NCBI RefSeq assembly: GCF_900659615.1
Contig: NZ_CAACUY010000028.1
Location: 1-64,000, forward strand
DNA: 64,000 nucleotides
Direction: 5' to 3'
From: Actinomadura fibrosa
GTDB taxonomy: Bacteria; Actinomycetota; Actinomycetes; Streptosporangiales; Streptosporangiaceae
Each line of letters opens with the position of its first letter. Position 1 is the first letter of the stretch. This document shows positions 63,004 through 64,000 of this stretch, piece by piece. The translations under genes and the position numbers were made by a program. The notes under the pieces are model-generated. The model was not told where the DNA came from and made no database searches. It was given only the letters and a program-made list of their open reading frames with translations.

Positions 63004-64000
63004 ATGATCGACGGTTCCACCCTCATCTCCGCTCCTCGCGGGGGGACGACCCCCCGCACCCCCCGGTTCCCTCCGCTCATCTCCGCTCCTCGCGGGGGGA
63101 CGACCCCCCGCACCCCCCGGTTCGCTCCGCTCCTTTCAAGACGCGGGTTCACCGCCTCCGGGCTCGTCCTCGGCGCGGGCGTCGCGCTCAGCGCCTGCGG
63201 CGGCCCCCACCGCAGCGGCGGGACGTCCGGCACCCTCCGGATCGGCCAGCCCCTCCCTCCCGTCAGCCTCGACCCCGCCAAGGGCGGCGGCGAGTCCCTC
63301 CTCTACGTCGGCCCCGCCTATGACCCGCTCATCTACCGCGCCCCCGACGGGAGTTACCAGCCGCGCCTGGCCACGACCTGGCGCTACATCGGCACCGGCA
63401 ACACCGCGTTCGAGATGACGCTGCGCCCGGGCGTGACGTTCAGCGACGGGACGCCGCTGAACGCGGCCGCCGTCAAGGCCAACATCGACTACTTCCGCAG
63501 GTCGGCGGGCCAGGCCGCCGCGTTCCTCGCGCCGGTCGAGGACGTCCGCGCCACCGGTGAGCTGACGGTGCGCATCACGCTGTCCGCCCCCGACCCGCAG
63601 CTGCCCGCGCTGTTCAGCCAGGACTTCTTCGCCGGGAACATGATCAGCCCGGCGGCGATCGCCCGGCCCGGCGCGCTCGCCACCCGCTCGGCCGGCGCCG
63701 GCCCGTACGTGCTGGACCCCGGGCAGAGTGTCACGGGCGACCACTACGCCTACGTCCCCAACCCCCGCTACTGGAACCGGCGGGACCGGCACTACGACAA
63801 GATCACCATCAAGGTGCTGCCGAACGAGAACACCGCGCTCGCCGCCCTCAAGACCGGGCAGGTCGACGTCATCTCCGGCGGCTACGCCATCGTGGACGGC
63901 GCCAAGGCCGCCGGGATGCGGGTCGCGTCCAGCCCGAGCATCGCCATGGGGCTCCAGCTCAACGACCGCGCCGGGCGGCTGTGCCCGCCGCTCGCCGACG
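63004..64000 (+). CDS. Oligopeptide/dipeptide-type ABC substrate-binding lipoprotein (3' truncated)
   Basis: The frame is open to the window edge (332 codons). A Tat lipoprotein signal (SRRGFTASGLVLGAGVALSA, lipobox Cys in LSAC-GG) starts only at residue 46, after an N-terminal stretch encoded by a 54-bp tandem repeat. The SBP_bac_5 domain follows: LRIGQPLPPVSLDPAKGGGE, FEMTLRPGVTFSDGTPLNAA, AGPYVLDPGQSV, then PNPRYWNRRDRHYDKITIKV and TALAALKTGQVDVIS. It would bind peptides or similar ligands outside the membrane. ATG 63004 follows AAAGGAC. Permease genes probably follow outside the window. Confidence 0.88.
   Translation, partial: MIDGSTLISAPRGGTTPRTPRFPPLISAPRGGTTPRTPRFAPLLSRRGFTASGLVLGAGVALSACGGPHRSGGTSGTLRIGQPLPPVSLDPAKGGGESLLYVGPAYDPLIYRAPDGSYQPRLATTWRYIGTGNTAFEMTLRPGVTFSDGTPLNAAAVKANIDYFRRSAGQAAAFLAPVEDVRATGELTVRITLSAPDPQLPALFSQDFFAGNMISPAAIARPGALATRSAGAGPYVLDPGQSVTGDHYAYVPNPRYWNRRDRHYDKITIKVLPNENTALAALKTGQVDVISGGYAIVDGAKAAGMRVASSPSIAMGLQLNDRAGRLCPPLAD
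63022..63129. repeat. Tandem 54-bp direct repeat with GC hairpins inside the lipoprotein start
   Basis: Copies at 63022-63075 and 63076-63129 differ at one base. Each contains the perfect hairpin GCGGGGGGACGACCCCCCGC (63038-63057 and 63092-63111; 8-bp stem, ACGA loop). The unit is in frame and encodes LISAPRGGTTPRTPRFPP and LISAPRGGTTPRTPRFAP. It looks like an intergenic-type repeat that has entered coding sequence. Confidence 0.85.

Overview
The window is very GC-rich, with GTG and TTG starts and dense bidirectional coding. It carries families typical of Actinomycetia: three SAV2177-type SAM methyltransferases, XRE/DUF5753 regulators, a DUF5999 protein, a chaplin-like secreted peptide, a DtxR/IdeR-type iron box and CBM13-bearing xylanases. 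A filamentous actinomycete, perhaps Streptosporangiales/Thermomonosporaceae, is the best guess. Genus is inference only.

Layout. 1-10 kb: the end of a GMC oxidoreductase, a dedA / NarL-type histidine kinase / LuxR response regulator operon, methyltransferase copy 1, a chaplin-like peptide behind a very strong hairpin, two related small membrane proteins, a DUF5999 protein, a molybdopterin oxidoreductase and a YdcF-like protein. 10-18.2 kb: a PH-like/coiled-coil/GIY-YIG protein, a PRPP synthetase, a SnoaL-like gene behind a 38-bp palindrome, an ArsR-SRPBCC fusion with its operator array, then module A (XRE/DUF5753 regulator, TPR-like partner, ABM monooxygenase divergent from an ArsR gene, methyltransferase copy 2). 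18.3-32.9 kb: a minus-strand three-gene operon encoding a phospholipase D-like protein, a 3,339-residue protein and a 944-residue protein ending in PepSY-like units around a His/Asp-rich tract. No signal peptide is seen in any of the three, and this is the most unusual system here. 33-40 kb: a small membrane protein, a secreted beta-propeller-like protein, a non-coding stretch with a 58-nt stem-loop, then module B (methyltransferase copy 3, XRE/DUF5753, TPR-like partner). 40.3-48.1 kb: a frameshifted small gene coupled to a stand-alone nucleotide-cyclase-like protein, a two-subunit ABC transporter under an iron box, and a cyclase-STAND-TPR fusion. 48-51.4 kb: an epoxide hydrolase, an XRE-cupin regulator divergent from a metallo-beta-lactamase-fold hydrolase, and a DUF6292-like protein. 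51.5-57.3 kb: xylan degradation (GH10 xylanase and GH62 arabinofuranosidase in an operon, divergent from a GH3 glycosidase). 57.3-64 kb: a GAF-LuxR regulator divergent from an acyl-CoA synthetase, Tat esterase, CocE/S15 hydrolase and oligopeptide-type binding lipoprotein, which together look like an uptake and catabolism operon for an ester or amide substrate.

No tRNA, rRNA, CRISPR array, transposase or integrase was recognised.
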